Translations under genes and position numbers: made by a program
In this document: piece by piece, positions 8,391 to 20,000 of the stretch
Layout: the number at the start of each line of letters is the position of its first letter
Numbering within the stretch: position 1 is the first letter of the stretch
Source: Jiangella ureilytica
GTDB lineage: Bacteria > Actinomycetota > Actinomycetes > Jiangellales > Jiangellaceae
NCBI RefSeq assembly: GCF_004348545.1
Contig: NZ_SMKL01000002.1
Coordinates: 62,001-126,000, forward strand
Direction of reading: 5' to 3'
DNA: 64,000 nt
Notes under the pieces: generated by a model
Told to the model about the DNA's origin: nothing
What the model saw: only the letters and a program-made list of their open reading frames with translations
Databases searched by the model: none

Positions 8391-9559
8391 GTGGGTGTCG
8401 ACGTGGCCGTCGTGGGCTGCGGCATCATCGGCGCCGCGGCGGCGTGGCGGCTGTCGCAGCTCGGCCTCGCGGTCACCGTCCTCGACCCCGCGCCAGGCGA
8501 CGGCGCCACCTTCGCGGCCGCGGGCATGCTGGCCGACGTCACCGAGGCGGAGTTCGGCGAGGACCACCTGACGGCGCTGAACGTCGCGTCGGCGCGGGCG
8601 TGGCCGGACTTCGCCGCCGAGTTGTCCGAGGCAGCGGGCGGCGCGGATCTCGCCTTCCGGCGCTCCGGCACGCTCACCGTCGCCTACGATTCCGGCGACC
8701 GGCAGCACCTGCACCGGCTGCTCGACCTGCGACGCGGGCTCGGCCTGCCGGTCGAGGAGATCACCGTCGACGACGCCCGCGGGCTGGAGCCGCTGCTCGG
8801 CCCGCGCATCGCCGGCGCCACCTGGACGCCGGACGAGCACCAGGTCGACCCGCGCCGGGTGCACGCGGCACTGCTGGCCGTGCTGGCGGACCGTGGCGTG
8901 GCGATCGTCCGCCGCCGCGTCGCGGAGCTGCGGCTGACACCGTCGGGCACCGTCGGCGGGGTGATCGACGATCACGGGGAGCGGCACACGGCCGGGTCGG
9001 TGCTGCTGGCGGCCGGCTGGGCCAGCCGCCGGCTGGTCCGCGACCTCGCCCGCGCGCTGCCGGGCCTGTCCGCCGTCCCCACCCGGCCGGTCAAGGGACA
9101 GGTGCTGCGGCTCGACGGGTCGGGAGAGCCGGGGTTCACGCTGAGCCGGGTGGTGCGCGGCTTCGTCCAGGCCCGGCCCGTCTACCTCGTGCCGCGGACC
9201 GGCGGCGAGGTCGTCGTCGGCGCCACCAGCGAGGAGCAGCCCGACGACCGGCGGGTCACCGCCGGCGCGACGTTCGCGGTGCTGCGCGACGCCCGGGCGC
9301 TGGTGCCGGGCATCGACGAGCTGCCCCTCACCGAGCTGACGGCGCGGGCCCGGCCGGGCAGCCCGGACAACCTGCCCCTCATCGGCGATTCGGGCATTCC
9401 CGGCCTGGTCCTCGCGACCGGCCACTACCGCAACGGCATCCTCCTCGCGCCGATCACCGCGTCGGCGCTCGCCGCTCGGTACGGTGCGGGAACGGTGCCC
9501 GAGTGGGCCGCGGCGGCGGACCCGCGCCGGTTCGCCGCGACTGTGACGGGAGGACCCCC

Positions 9560-9563
<4 letters not shown>
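8391..9563 (+). CDS. thiO: Glycine oxidase ThiO
   Basis: 390 residues. This FAD-dependent DAO-family enzyme oxidises glycine to iminoglycine for thiazole synthesis. The N-terminal dinucleotide-binding motif is [21 protein letters not shown]. The C-terminal [28 protein letters not shown] is the usual FAD and substrate loop. GTG 8391 starts ten bases after the GGAGG inside the TPP riboswitch. The stop overlaps the thiS start (ATGA). Confidence 0.92.
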
Positions 9564-10574
<1,011 letters not shown>

Positions 10575-10635
10575 CCGTCCCGGGTGTCGGCGTCCGGCTG
10601 TCGCCGGATGATCGTTCCTGGCACGATTCGTCCTC

Positions 10636-11226
10636 ATGGGTCTGATCGACGTCCTCCTGCTCGACCTCGACGGCGTGGTGCGCCACTACGACCCGGCGGC
10701 GACAGAGGCGATCGAGCGGAAGAGCGGGCTGCCGCCGGGCAGACTGCACGAGACGGCGTTCGAGACCCGGCTGCTGCACTCGGTCGTCACCGGCGCCATC
10801 ACCCGGGCCGAGTGGGTCGACCGCGTCGCGTCCGCCGTCGGGCCGGTGGCCGCCACCGCCTGGGCGACGCAGCGTCCCGCCGTCGACCGCGAGGTGCTGA
10901 CACTGGTCCGCAAGCTGCGGGTCGACGGCGTCCGGGTCGGCCTGCTCACCAACGGCACCGACCGCGTCGGCGCCGAACTGGCCGAGCTGCGCATCGCCGA
11001 CGACTTCGACGAGGTCTTCAACTCCGCGGAGATCGGCGTGGCCAAGCCCGATCTCCGGATCTTCATGCACGTGCTGCGCGTGCTGGGTGTGGCGCGCTCG
11101 GCCGTCCTCTTCCTCGACGACTCCTCGGCCAATGTGCGCGGTGCGTCGGCGGTCGGCATGCGGGCACACCTGTTCACGTCGGCGAGCGATCTGACCGACG
11201 CGTGCAAGATGTATCGGCTGATCTGA
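10636..11226 (+). CDS. HAD-family hydrolase
   Basis: 196 residues. All four HAD motifs are visible: DLDGVV with nucleophile Asp near residue 10, LLTNGTD (motif II Thr), the AKPD lysine, and FLDDS. A helical cap follows motif I. It is probably a small phosphatase of the haloacid dehalogenase type with unknown substrate. It is 61 bases after thiG and might be read through from that operon. Confidence 0.83.
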   Translation: MGLIDVLLLDLDGVVRHYDPAATEAIERKSGLPPGRLHETAFETRLLHSVVTGAITRAEWVDRVASAVGPVAATAWATQRPAVDREVLTLVRKLRVDGVRVGLLTNGTDRVGAELAELRIADDFDEVFNSAEIGVAKPDLRIFMHVLRVLGVARSAVLFLDDSSANVRGASAVGMRAHLFTSASDLTDACKMYRLI

Positions 11227-11276
11227 CCGCCGGTGTCAGTCGGGTCCGCTACGGTCTGACGCACGAGGTGAGGCAG

Positions 11277-11795
11277 ATGACCGACGTCGACGCCGTGGTG
11301 CCGCTGACACGTGTCGAACCGCCACTGCGGGCCGCCGAGAAGGACGCGCTGGTGCTCCGGCTCGACTTCCTGCGCGAGACCGTGGTCAACAAGGTGGCCG
11401 GCCTGACCACCGAGCAGGCCACCACGGCCTCCGTCCCGCCCAGCACCCTCACCCCCGCCGGCATCGTCCGGCACCTCATGTGCGTCGAGCGGTGGTGGTT
11501 CGCCCTCGACTTCGCCGCCCTCCCCGACGTCCCCGACCCCTGGGGCGAGCACGACGCCGGCGGCTTCGACCTCGAGCCCGGCGAGACGCTGGCGTCCGTC
11601 GTCCGCACCTACCTGGCCGAGTGCGCGCGGTCCAACGAGGTCATCGCCGCCAACTCTCTGGACGACGTCGCGCGCAGCGAAGGCTTCGACTTCGACCTGC
11701 GGTACGCCGTCATCCACCTGATCGAGGAGACCGGCCGCCACTGCGGCCACCTCGACCTCCTCCGCCAGGTCATCGACGGCGCCGTCGGCGAGTGA
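11277..11795 (+). CDS. DinB/DUF664 family protein (putative thiol-dependent enzyme)
   Basis: 172 residues forming a DinB four-helix bundle. Likely metal histidines lie in IVRHLMCVERWWF and in the C-terminal EETGRHCGHLDLLRQ. DUF664/DinB proteins of actinobacteria are thought to be metal-dependent transferases using mycothiol or a similar thiol. GAGGTGAGG precedes ATG 11277. It is convergent with the AlaX gene, with 15 bases between stops. Confidence 0.78.
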   Translation: MTDVDAVVPLTRVEPPLRAAEKDALVLRLDFLRETVVNKVAGLTTEQATTASVPPSTLTPAGIVRHLMCVERWWFALDFAALPDVPDPWGEHDAGGFDLEPGETLASVVRTYLAECARSNEVIAANSLDDVARSEGFDFDLRYAVIHLIEETGRHCGHLDLLRQVIDGAVGE

Positions 11796-11810
11796 CGCCC
11801 GCTGACGTCG

Positions 11811-12548
11811 TCAGTCGCCGATGCGCAGGCGGATGCGGCGGAAGCCGCGGCCCTTGTTCTCGACCTTCGCCACGTCGATGCGCCCGATCTGCTTGGTCGA
11901 CGCGACGTGGGTGCCGCCGTCGGCCTGCAGGTCGAGACCGTTGATGTCGACCAGGCGGATGTCCTCGAGGTCGGGCGGCAGGAGGTCGGTCGCCGTCTTG
12001 ACGATGGGGCCCAGGGCGTAGGCCTCCTCCCGCGGCAGGACGCGGACCTGGATGGCGCGGTCGGCAGCCACCTCCGCGTTCAGCGCCGCAGTGAGGTCGT
12101 CCTTGAAGCCGGGCGGGACCTCGGCGAGGTCGAAGTCGAGGCGGGCCTGGCCGGGCTCCATGTTGCCGCCGGTGACCGGCACGCCGAAGTCGCGCGCCAT
12201 GACGCCGCAGAGGACGTGCAGGCCCGAGTGGGTCCGCATGAGCAGGCTGCGCCGGTCGTCGTCGACGGCGCCGCGGACCCGGGTGCCGACCGGCGGCAGC
12301 GGGTCACCGGGGTCGGGGACCAGCCACAGGTCGTCGCGCGGGCGGACGCCGACGATGCGGGTCTGCACCCCGCCCCAGATCAGGACGCCCTGGTCCGGCG
12401 GCTGGCCGCCGCCGCCGGGGTAGAAGGCGGAGCGGTCGAGCACCAGCCCGTCCTCGGGATCGCTGGCCAGGACCGTGCAGTCCCACTCGCGCAGCGTCTG
12501 GTCGTCGAGCTCGAGCCGGTGGGTACGGCCGTGGTGGTCATGTCGCAC
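11811..12548 (-). CDS. Alanyl-tRNA editing protein (AlaX family)
   Basis: 245 residues similar to the editing domain of AlaRS, which hydrolyses mischarged Ser-tRNA(Ala). AFYPGGGGQPPDQG at the N-terminus and the HSGLH zinc motif are clear. The second motif reads ADGGTHVASTKQIGRI, with Asp where the AlaX-M consensus has the zinc-ligand Cys (CGGTH). The best start is GTG 12548; an ATG in another frame lies close by. It is 41 bases downstream of the dehydrogenase gene and probably in the same operon. Confidence 0.82.
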   Translation of the reverse strand: MRHDHHGRTHRLELDDQTLREWDCTVLASDPEDGLVLDRSAFYPGGGGQPPDQGVLIWGGVQTRIVGVRPRDDLWLVPDPGDPLPPVGTRVRGAVDDDRRSLLMRTHSGLHVLCGVMARDFGVPVTGGNMEPGQARLDFDLAEVPPGFKDDLTAALNAEVAADRAIQVRVLPREEAYALGPIVKTATDLLPPDLEDIRLVDINGLDLQADGGTHVASTKQIGRIDVAKVENKGRGFRRIRLRIGD

Positions 12549-12589
12549 CCCACGGACCGTACTCCCGGCCCGGACGACTGGGAAGGACG

Positions 12590-14056
12590 TCAGGGAAGGC
12601 TGATCGCCACGTACTTGGTCTCGAGGAACTCCTCGATGCCCTGGACGCCGCCCTCGCGGCCGAAGCCACTCGCCTTGACGCCGCCGAAGGGTGCGGCGGG
12701 GTTCGAGACGATGCCGGCGTTGAGGCCCACCATGCCGACCTCGAGGCTCTCGCTGACCCGGATCGCGCGCTGCAGGTCGCGGGTGAAGACGTACGCGACC
12801 AGGCCGTACTCGGTGGCGTTGGCGCGCGCCACCGCCTGCTCGTCGGAGGAGAAGGTGGTGACGGGAGCGACGGGGCCGAAGATCTCCTCCGTCAGCAGGC
12901 GGGCGTCGTCGGGTATCTGGGACAGGACGGTCGGCTGGAAGAAGTACCCGGCGTCGCCGACCCGGCCACCACCGGTGACGACCTTCGCACCGCGGTCGAC
13001 GGCGTCGGAGAGCAGCTCCTCGACGGTGCCACGCTGCTTGGCCGACACCAACGGGCCGACGTCGACGCCGTCGTCGGTGCCGCGGCCCACGCGCAGGGCG
13101 CCCATCCGCTCGGCCAGCCGCGCGGTGAACTCGTCCGCGACGGACTCGTGGACGTGGAAGCGGTTGGCCGCGGTGCACGCCTCGCCGACGTTGCGCATCT
13201 TGGCGAGCATGGCGCCGTCGACAGCGGCATCGAGGTCGGCGTCCTCGAACACCAGGAACGGCGCGTTGCCGCCGAGCTCCATGGAGACGCGGAGCACCTG
13301 CTGCGCCGACTGCTCGATGAGCGTCCGCCCGACACCGGTGGAGCCGGTGAAGGAGAGCTTGCGCAGCCGCGGGTCGCGGATGATCGGCTCGGAGACCTTG
13401 CCGCTGGACGAGGTCGGGATGACGTTGAGGACGCCGTCGGGCAGACCGGCCTCGCGCAGGATCTGCGCCAGCGCCAGCATCGACAGCGGCGTCTCGTGCG
13501 CCGGCTTCACGACCATGGTGCAGCCCGCCGCGATGGCCGGGGCGATCTTGCGCGTCCCCATGGCCATGGGGAAGTTCCACGGCGTGATGAAGAACGACGG
13601 TCCCACCGGCTGCTTCATGGTCAGCAGGCGGCTGCCGCCGGCCGGCGCGACCGAGTAGCCGCCGCTCACGCGGACCGCCTCCTCGGAGAACCAGCGCAGG
13701 AACTCCGCGGCGTAGGTGACCTCGGCCTTCGACTCCTTGACCGCCTTGCCCATCTCGAGCGTCATCAGCAGCGCGAGGTCGTCCGCCCGCTCCGTGACCA
13801 GCTCGAACGCCCCGCGCAGCAGCTCGCCGCGCTCTCTCGGCGGGGTGGCCGCCCACGAGGCCTGCGCCTCGGCCGCCGCCCCGAGGGCCGCCAGGCCGTC
13901 GTCGACGGTGGCGTCGGCGACGCTCGCGACGGCCTCGCCCGTGGACGGGTCCTCGACGTCGAACCGCTCACCGGAGGAGGCGGCCCTCCAGCCGCCGCCG
14001 ATCAGCAGGTCGGTCGGCACTCCGGACAGCACTGCACGCTCATGGTCCGCACTCAT
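12590..14056 (-). CDS. gabD: NAD(P)-dependent succinate-semialdehyde dehydrogenase
   Basis: 488 residues, ALDH superfamily. The cofactor motif FTGSTGVGR, the ELGGNAPF catalytic Glu, GEACTAANRF with the catalytic Cys, and EEIFGPVAPV are all present. Overall length and ITPWNFPMAM match the SSADH/GabD class that makes succinate from succinate semialdehyde; other aldehydes remain possible. ATG 14056 overlaps the stop of the giant protease (ATGA), an unexpected translational coupling. No GABA aminotransferase is in view. Confidence 0.85.
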   Translation of the reverse strand: MSADHERAVLSGVPTDLLIGGGWRAASSGERFDVEDPSTGEAVASVADATVDDGLAALGAAAEAQASWAATPPRERGELLRGAFELVTERADDLALLMTLEMGKAVKESKAEVTYAAEFLRWFSEEAVRVSGGYSVAPAGGSRLLTMKQPVGPSFFITPWNFPMAMGTRKIAPAIAAGCTMVVKPAHETPLSMLALAQILREAGLPDGVLNVIPTSSSGKVSEPIIRDPRLRKLSFTGSTGVGRTLIEQSAQQVLRVSMELGGNAPFLVFEDADLDAAVDGAMLAKMRNVGEACTAANRFHVHESVADEFTARLAERMGALRVGRGTDDGVDVGPLVSAKQRGTVEELLSDAVDRGAKVVTGGGRVGDAGYFFQPTVLSQIPDDARLLTEEIFGPVAPVTTFSSDEQAVARANATEYGLVAYVFTRDLQRAIRVSESLEVGMVGLNAGIVSNPAAPFGGVKASGFGREGGVQGIEEFLETKYVAISLP

Positions 14057-17000
14057 GGATCCATTCCTACCCCCACGGGCCATGCCATGTCGCGACCCGT
14101 TCCGGGAATCGACACGGCGGGACCGGCAACGACGAGATGCAGCCCGGCCACGTCGAGCTCCGCGCTCAGCGCGTACGTGCCCCCGGCCGGCCCGGACAGC
14201 ACGTGCAGGTACCGCAGGCCGGCCCAGCGCAGGTCGTGCCGGCCGACCTCGGCGCCGGAGGCGTCGCGGACGACGAGGACGGCGTCGTCGGCGGGCGCGC
14301 CCGTCCGGGACGGTCCGGCGAAGCCGAGCAGGACCGGGCGGATCCGGCCGGTCCCGGTGACGCTCCACTCCGGCTCCCAGCGCTCGACGGCGACCGGCTC
14401 GGTCGCGGCGGACTGACCCGCGGCGTTGGCGGCGACGGCGGTCAGCTCGCTCCCGCCGACGGCGACGGGCGCCGCCAGGTGCCAGCTGCCGTCAGGCGCC
14501 GTTCGCGCCGTCGCGACCGGCTCGCCGCCGGCCAGCACCGTCACCGTCGACGGCCAGTCCGCGCTGCCACTGACCGCGACGGTGCCGGTCACGGTGACCG
14601 CGGGCGCCTCGAGGGCCGGAACGCCAGGAGCCGTCACCGTCACGTCGCGGGCCCAGTCGACGGCGTTGAGCAGCAGCCGCTCGCCGTCGCCGGTCCAGCC
14701 CAGTCCGGGACCGACGGCGCCGGTCACCGCGCTCGCCGACAGCACGACCTCGACGCTCGCATCGGTGCGCCAGTCGTACCCGGCCGCGATCCCCGTCGCC
14801 GGCGAGGACAGCGTCGCCAGCGGCCGGCCCACGTACGACGACAGCGCGCTGTAGTAGCCGCCGTCGGTGATGAGCGTCGCCGGATCGGACAGACCGGCGA
14901 ACAGCTCGTGCGCCGGGTCGAAGCCGGTCATCGTGACCGCGCCCTCGCCGTAGCCCTGGGCCCCGACGGCGACCCGGCCGGTGTAGGTCTCGAGCAGCCG
15001 GACGCCGCCCTGGCCGACACCCCAGGTGCCGGTGAAGACGAGGCTGGCCTCGGCGGCGTCGGCAGCGGCCAGCACGCCCTCGAACGTCGCGCGGTCCGGC
15101 CGGCCGCCGTTGACCACGACCACCTCGTAGGCGTCCAGGCTCCCGGACGCGACGGTCCAGTCCACCGGCGCCGCGGCGACCCCGGCGTCGCGCAGGAACG
15201 CCGTGACCGCGCCGCCCACGTCGCCGAGCACGCCCACGTCCAGCGGCTCCAGCGTGACGTCCAGCGTGGCCGTGGCGTCCGCCGTCACGGCCACCGACGC
15301 CGTCGCCGGCAGGTGCCCATCGGCGCTGACGGTGACCGCGTAGGTACCCTCGAGCAGGCCGCCGGCGGCGTACGCTCCGGTCTCGTCGGTGGTGGCGGTC
15401 CAGCCGTCCGGCCCGGTCCCGGTGACGACGGCGCCGGCCACCGGCTCGCCGTCGGCGGACGTGACGGTGCCGGCCACGCTCCCCCGCGGCAGCGGCGACA
15501 GCGCGACGTCGAGGGTGACCGTCCCGGACGCCGGGACCTCGACGGTCCGCGTCGACGGCGCGTACCCGAACGCCTCGACCCGGATCGTGTGCGTGCCGGC
15601 CGCGAGCCCCAGCACGTAGGCGCCGTCGGCACCGGTCGTCGCCGACGCCGCCGCCTCGACGGCCGTCACGGTGGCGCCGTCGACCGCCTCGCCGTCCGCC
15701 GTCACCACGCCCGCGACCTGCGCCTGCCGTGCCTCGGCCGCCCACGCGACGGCGTTGAGGTAGATGTCCTCCGCGGCCTCGGTCCAGCGGTCACCGGGCC
15801 GGCCGTACGAGCTGGCCGCGAGCCCGCCGAGCAGGATCTCGACGCTGGTCCCGGAGGTGAACCGGTAGCCGACCCCGTCACCGAGCGCGGCCCCGTCCGT
15901 CGCGGACCGCAGCGTCGCCACCGTCGTGCCGCTGTAGCCCGAGTAGGTCAGGTACTGCTGGTTGCCGCCGGGGTTGACCAGCAGCGGGATCGGCTCGCCG
16001 GACGCGTACCCGGCGAAGATCGGGTGCTCGGCCGACGGGACGACCTCGACCGCCTCGGTCACGAAGTCGTAGTCGACGGCCTCCGGGTCGCCGCGCAGGG
16101 CCGACAGCGCGCCGACGGCGTACCCGCCCCATTGCCCGGCGTGGACGACGGAGACGCCCGCGGCCGCCGCGGCATCGACGACCTGTGCGAACGCCGCGCG
16201 CTCCGAGGTCAGGACCGTGCCGTTGAGGACGACCAGCCGGAAGTCGCCGACCCGCGCCGCGAGGCCGGCCAGCTGCGGCCCGCTGACCTGCTCGACGGCG
16301 TACCCCTCGCCCTGCAGCAGGCCGGTGATCGACGACGACAGGTCCTTGACGACGGCGACCGGCAGCGACGCCCGCAAGCGGACGTCGACGTTCGCCGTCC
16401 CGCCGCCCGGCACCGCCACGGACCGCTCGAACGCCTGATGGCCGGCCGCGGTCACGCGCACCGTCCACGCGCCGGCCGGCACCCCGGCCACGCTGAACGC
16501 GCCGTCGGCGTCCGTCGTCGCCGTCAGCGGCGTGCCGAGCAGCTCGACCCGCGCCCCGCCGACCGCGGCGCCGTCGGGTCCGGTGACCGTGCCCGCGACG
16601 GTGCCCATCGCTCGGGTCGCGAGCTGGATCGGCCGGGTCAGCACCTGGCCGGCGGCGACGGTGACCGGCACCTCCGCCGTCACATGTCCGAAGCTCTCCG
16701 CGCGCAGCGTCCACGTTCCGGGCGGCAGCGGGACGACGAAGCTGCCGTCGCCGGACCGCGCGGGCACCGTCTGGCCGGTCTCGGCGACGGTGACGCTGCC
16801 GGTCAGCGCCGTGCCGCCGGCGTCGGTGAGGGTGCCGCGCACCTCGGCGCCGACGCGGTCGGTGTCGAGCGCGTGGCCGAGGGCGTTGCGCAGCAGCCGC
16901 TCCGCCTCCGGGGACCAGCTCAGGCCGGGCTGCGTGCCGTAGGCCGGGTAGCCGTAGGTGCTCACCGACAGCGTGCCGAGCAGCACGTCGACCGCCCGGG

Positions 17001-20000
17001 CGCCGCGGTGCCGCACGCCGGCCAGCCCGCGCTCCGTACCGTTCTCGGAGCGCACGGTCGCGACCGTCGTCCCGCTGAAGTCCTCGAACCAGGAGTACTC
17101 GCCGTCCTCCTCGACCAGCGGGAACGTGTCGGACAGCCCGGCCAGCAGCGGGTGCTCGGGGTGTGCGGCGGAGGCCGTGACGGCGCCGTCGTTGCGGGTC
17201 TCGCCGGCCACGCCGGGGTCGCCGCCGTAATCGGACAGGTAGCGGAACGAGCCGCGGCCGAACTGGTCCAGCCAGACCACGGGCACGCCGGCGCGGTTGA
17301 GCGCGTCGTCGAACGCGGCCCAGCCCGCCGCGCCGGGGTCGAACCCGGACGACGAGCCGAGGTTGGCGACGACGAGGTCGAGGTCGCCGACGGCGGCGGT
17401 GTCGGTCCAGGTCAGCGGCCGCGGCGCATAGCCCCAGTGCTGCAGGTACCCGGCCAGCCGGCCCTGGTAGTCGTCGACGACGCCGACCGACGGCGACGAC
17501 CGCAGCTCGACATCGGCGCCGGTCTCCGCGCCGATGGTGACCGACACCGCGACGCGAGTGCGCACGTGCCCGTCGGCGACCACCTCGAGCTCGTAGTCGC
17601 CCGGCTCGACCAGCCCGAGCGCGTAGCTGCCGTCCTCGGCGGTCGTGGTGGTCAGCGGCGTGCCGAGCAGCGCCACCGTCGCCCCGGCGATCGGCTCGCC
17701 CAAGGCGGACGGGCCGCTGATGTCCACCTCGCCGGTGATCCGGCCGCGGACGGCCCCGGTGTCGGACGGGGTCAGCTCGGCGTCGAGCTCGGTGACGCCG
17801 TTGCGGGTGACGGCGACCTCGTGCTCGGCGGTCTTGTACCCGAACGCGCTGATCCGCAGCGTGTAGTCGCCGGCCTCGAGCGGGATGACGTAGGCGCCGG
17901 TCGCGTCGGCGGAGGCGGAATGGCCGGTCTCGACCACCTCGACGGTTGCGGGCACGGGCACGCCGTCGACGCCGCTGACCGTGCCCTCGACGCTGCCGAG
18001 TCCGGGTGCGGCGGCCCAGCGGACCGCGTTGACGTAGAGCGCGCGGCCGTCGTCGGTCCAGTCCTCGGCCGGGTGCTGCAGCAGCGTCGCGGCCAGGCCC
18101 GAGAGCAGCAGGTGGACGCTGCCGGGCGTACGCGCGGTGTACGCGGCGCCGACGCCGCGGTCGCCGCCCTCCTCGGTGACGGTGTGCGCCAGCGGCACGC
18201 CGGAGTAGCCGACGATCCCGGTGCTGTACCGGTCGGCGAGCAGGATCTCCGGCTGGCCGGGCAGGCCGGCGAACAGCGGGTGCTCCGGCCGTGTCGGCGC
18301 CAGCGAGACGATGCCCTCGCTGCTGACCGGCGTGGTGCCGGCCGGGTCGCCCAGGTGCGTGCGCAGCAGCCGCACCCCGCCGTCGGAGCTGAACCGGTCG
18401 TCCGGGAAGATGCCGCTGACCTGCGCGGCGTCCATCGCGTCGAGGAACGCCACGAACGCGGCCCGGCCCGGGTCGGGCGGGTCGTTGAACACGATGACGT
18501 CGAACTCGCCGACCCGCGCGACGTCGGTGAACGCGATCGGCTCGGCGGCGATCTCCGCGCCCGTCAGGAGCGCGACGATGCCGTCGCTCGCGTAGTCGCC
18601 GATGACGCCGACCCGCGGCGCCGGCTCCAGCTCGACGCCGGCGACGGCCTCCCGGCCGGCGACGACGGTGACGGCTGCGGTCGCGGAGAAGTGGCCGTCG
18701 GCCGACACCCGCAGCTCGTACGTCCCGCCGGGCACGTCGGCCAGCCGGTACGTGCCGGCCGCGTCGGTGGTGGCGGTGAGCTCGGTCCCGGTGAGCGCGA
18801 CCTGCGCGCCGCCGACGGGAGTACCGTCGCGGCCGCTGGTGACGGTGCCGCGGACCGCCCCGAGGCCGGAGCTCGTGAGGGTCGCGTCGGCGGTGAGCTC
18901 GCCGCCGGCGGTGACGGTGACGCCCTGTTCGACCGGCGTGCTGCCGGGCCGGGTGAACCGCAGCGTGTGGTCGCCGGGCTCGAGCAGCAGCCGGTAGCGG
19001 CCATCGGCGCCGGTCGTGGCGCTCTGGCCGCCCGCGGCGACGGTGGCGCCCGCGAGCGGCGCGCCGGTCTCGTCGGTGACGGTGCCCGCGACGGCGCCGA
19101 ACTCCGCACCGGCGGCGTACTCCACGGCGTTGCCGAGGACGGTGAACGCGGGCGCCAGCCAGTCGGTGTCCGGGACGCCCCAGCTCGCGGCCGCGGCCAG
19201 CGAGCCGAGCAGCACGTGGGCGCTGCCGGTGCCGCGCGGCGCGTAGCCGATGCCGCCGCCGGCCGCGCCGGCCTCGTCGGTGTGCAGCTCGGCGACGGTG
19301 ATGCCGGAGTAGCCCGTGAACGCCGACCAGGCGGAGCCCGGCACCAGGATCTCCGTCCGCGCGTCCAGCGGCAGCCCGGCGGTCAGCGGGTGCTCCGCCG
19401 TCGCGAGCAACGACACCCGCCCGGCACCGCTGAGGTCGCCGGGCGCGGCCTGCGGGTCGCCGGTGTAGTCGACGAGGTGGTTGATCGCGCCCCAGCCGAG
19501 CGACCACTGGTCCAGCCAGACGACGCTGGTCCCGGCCGCGTCGGTGGCGGCGAGGAACCGCCCGAACGCCTCCTGCCCCGGCTCGGTGCCGTCGGCGCCG
19601 TTGGCCACGACCACCTCGAAGTCACCCGCCCGCGCCGCGACATCGGCGTAGTCCGTGGACTGGGCGGCGTAGCCGAGGTCCTCGAGCACGGACAGGATGC
19701 GGCCGCGGTCGTCGCCGACGACGGCGACCTCGTACCGGGTCAGCGTGAGCTGCGCGTCCGTGGTCTCGCCGGCGGTGACGGTGATCCGCACGCGCAGCGG
19801 GGCGTAGCCGGTCAGCTCCGCCTCGAGGGGGTAGGTGCCGGCGGCGATGTCGTCGAACTCGAAGGCGCCGGTGGAGTCGGTGGTGACGGCGTCGAGCGGG
19901 GTGCCGGCCAGGGTGACGGTGACCCCGCCGAGCGGATCGCCCGCCGCGTCGCTGACGGTGCCGGTGACGGCGCCGGTCTCGACGGCGGTGAGCTCGGCGT

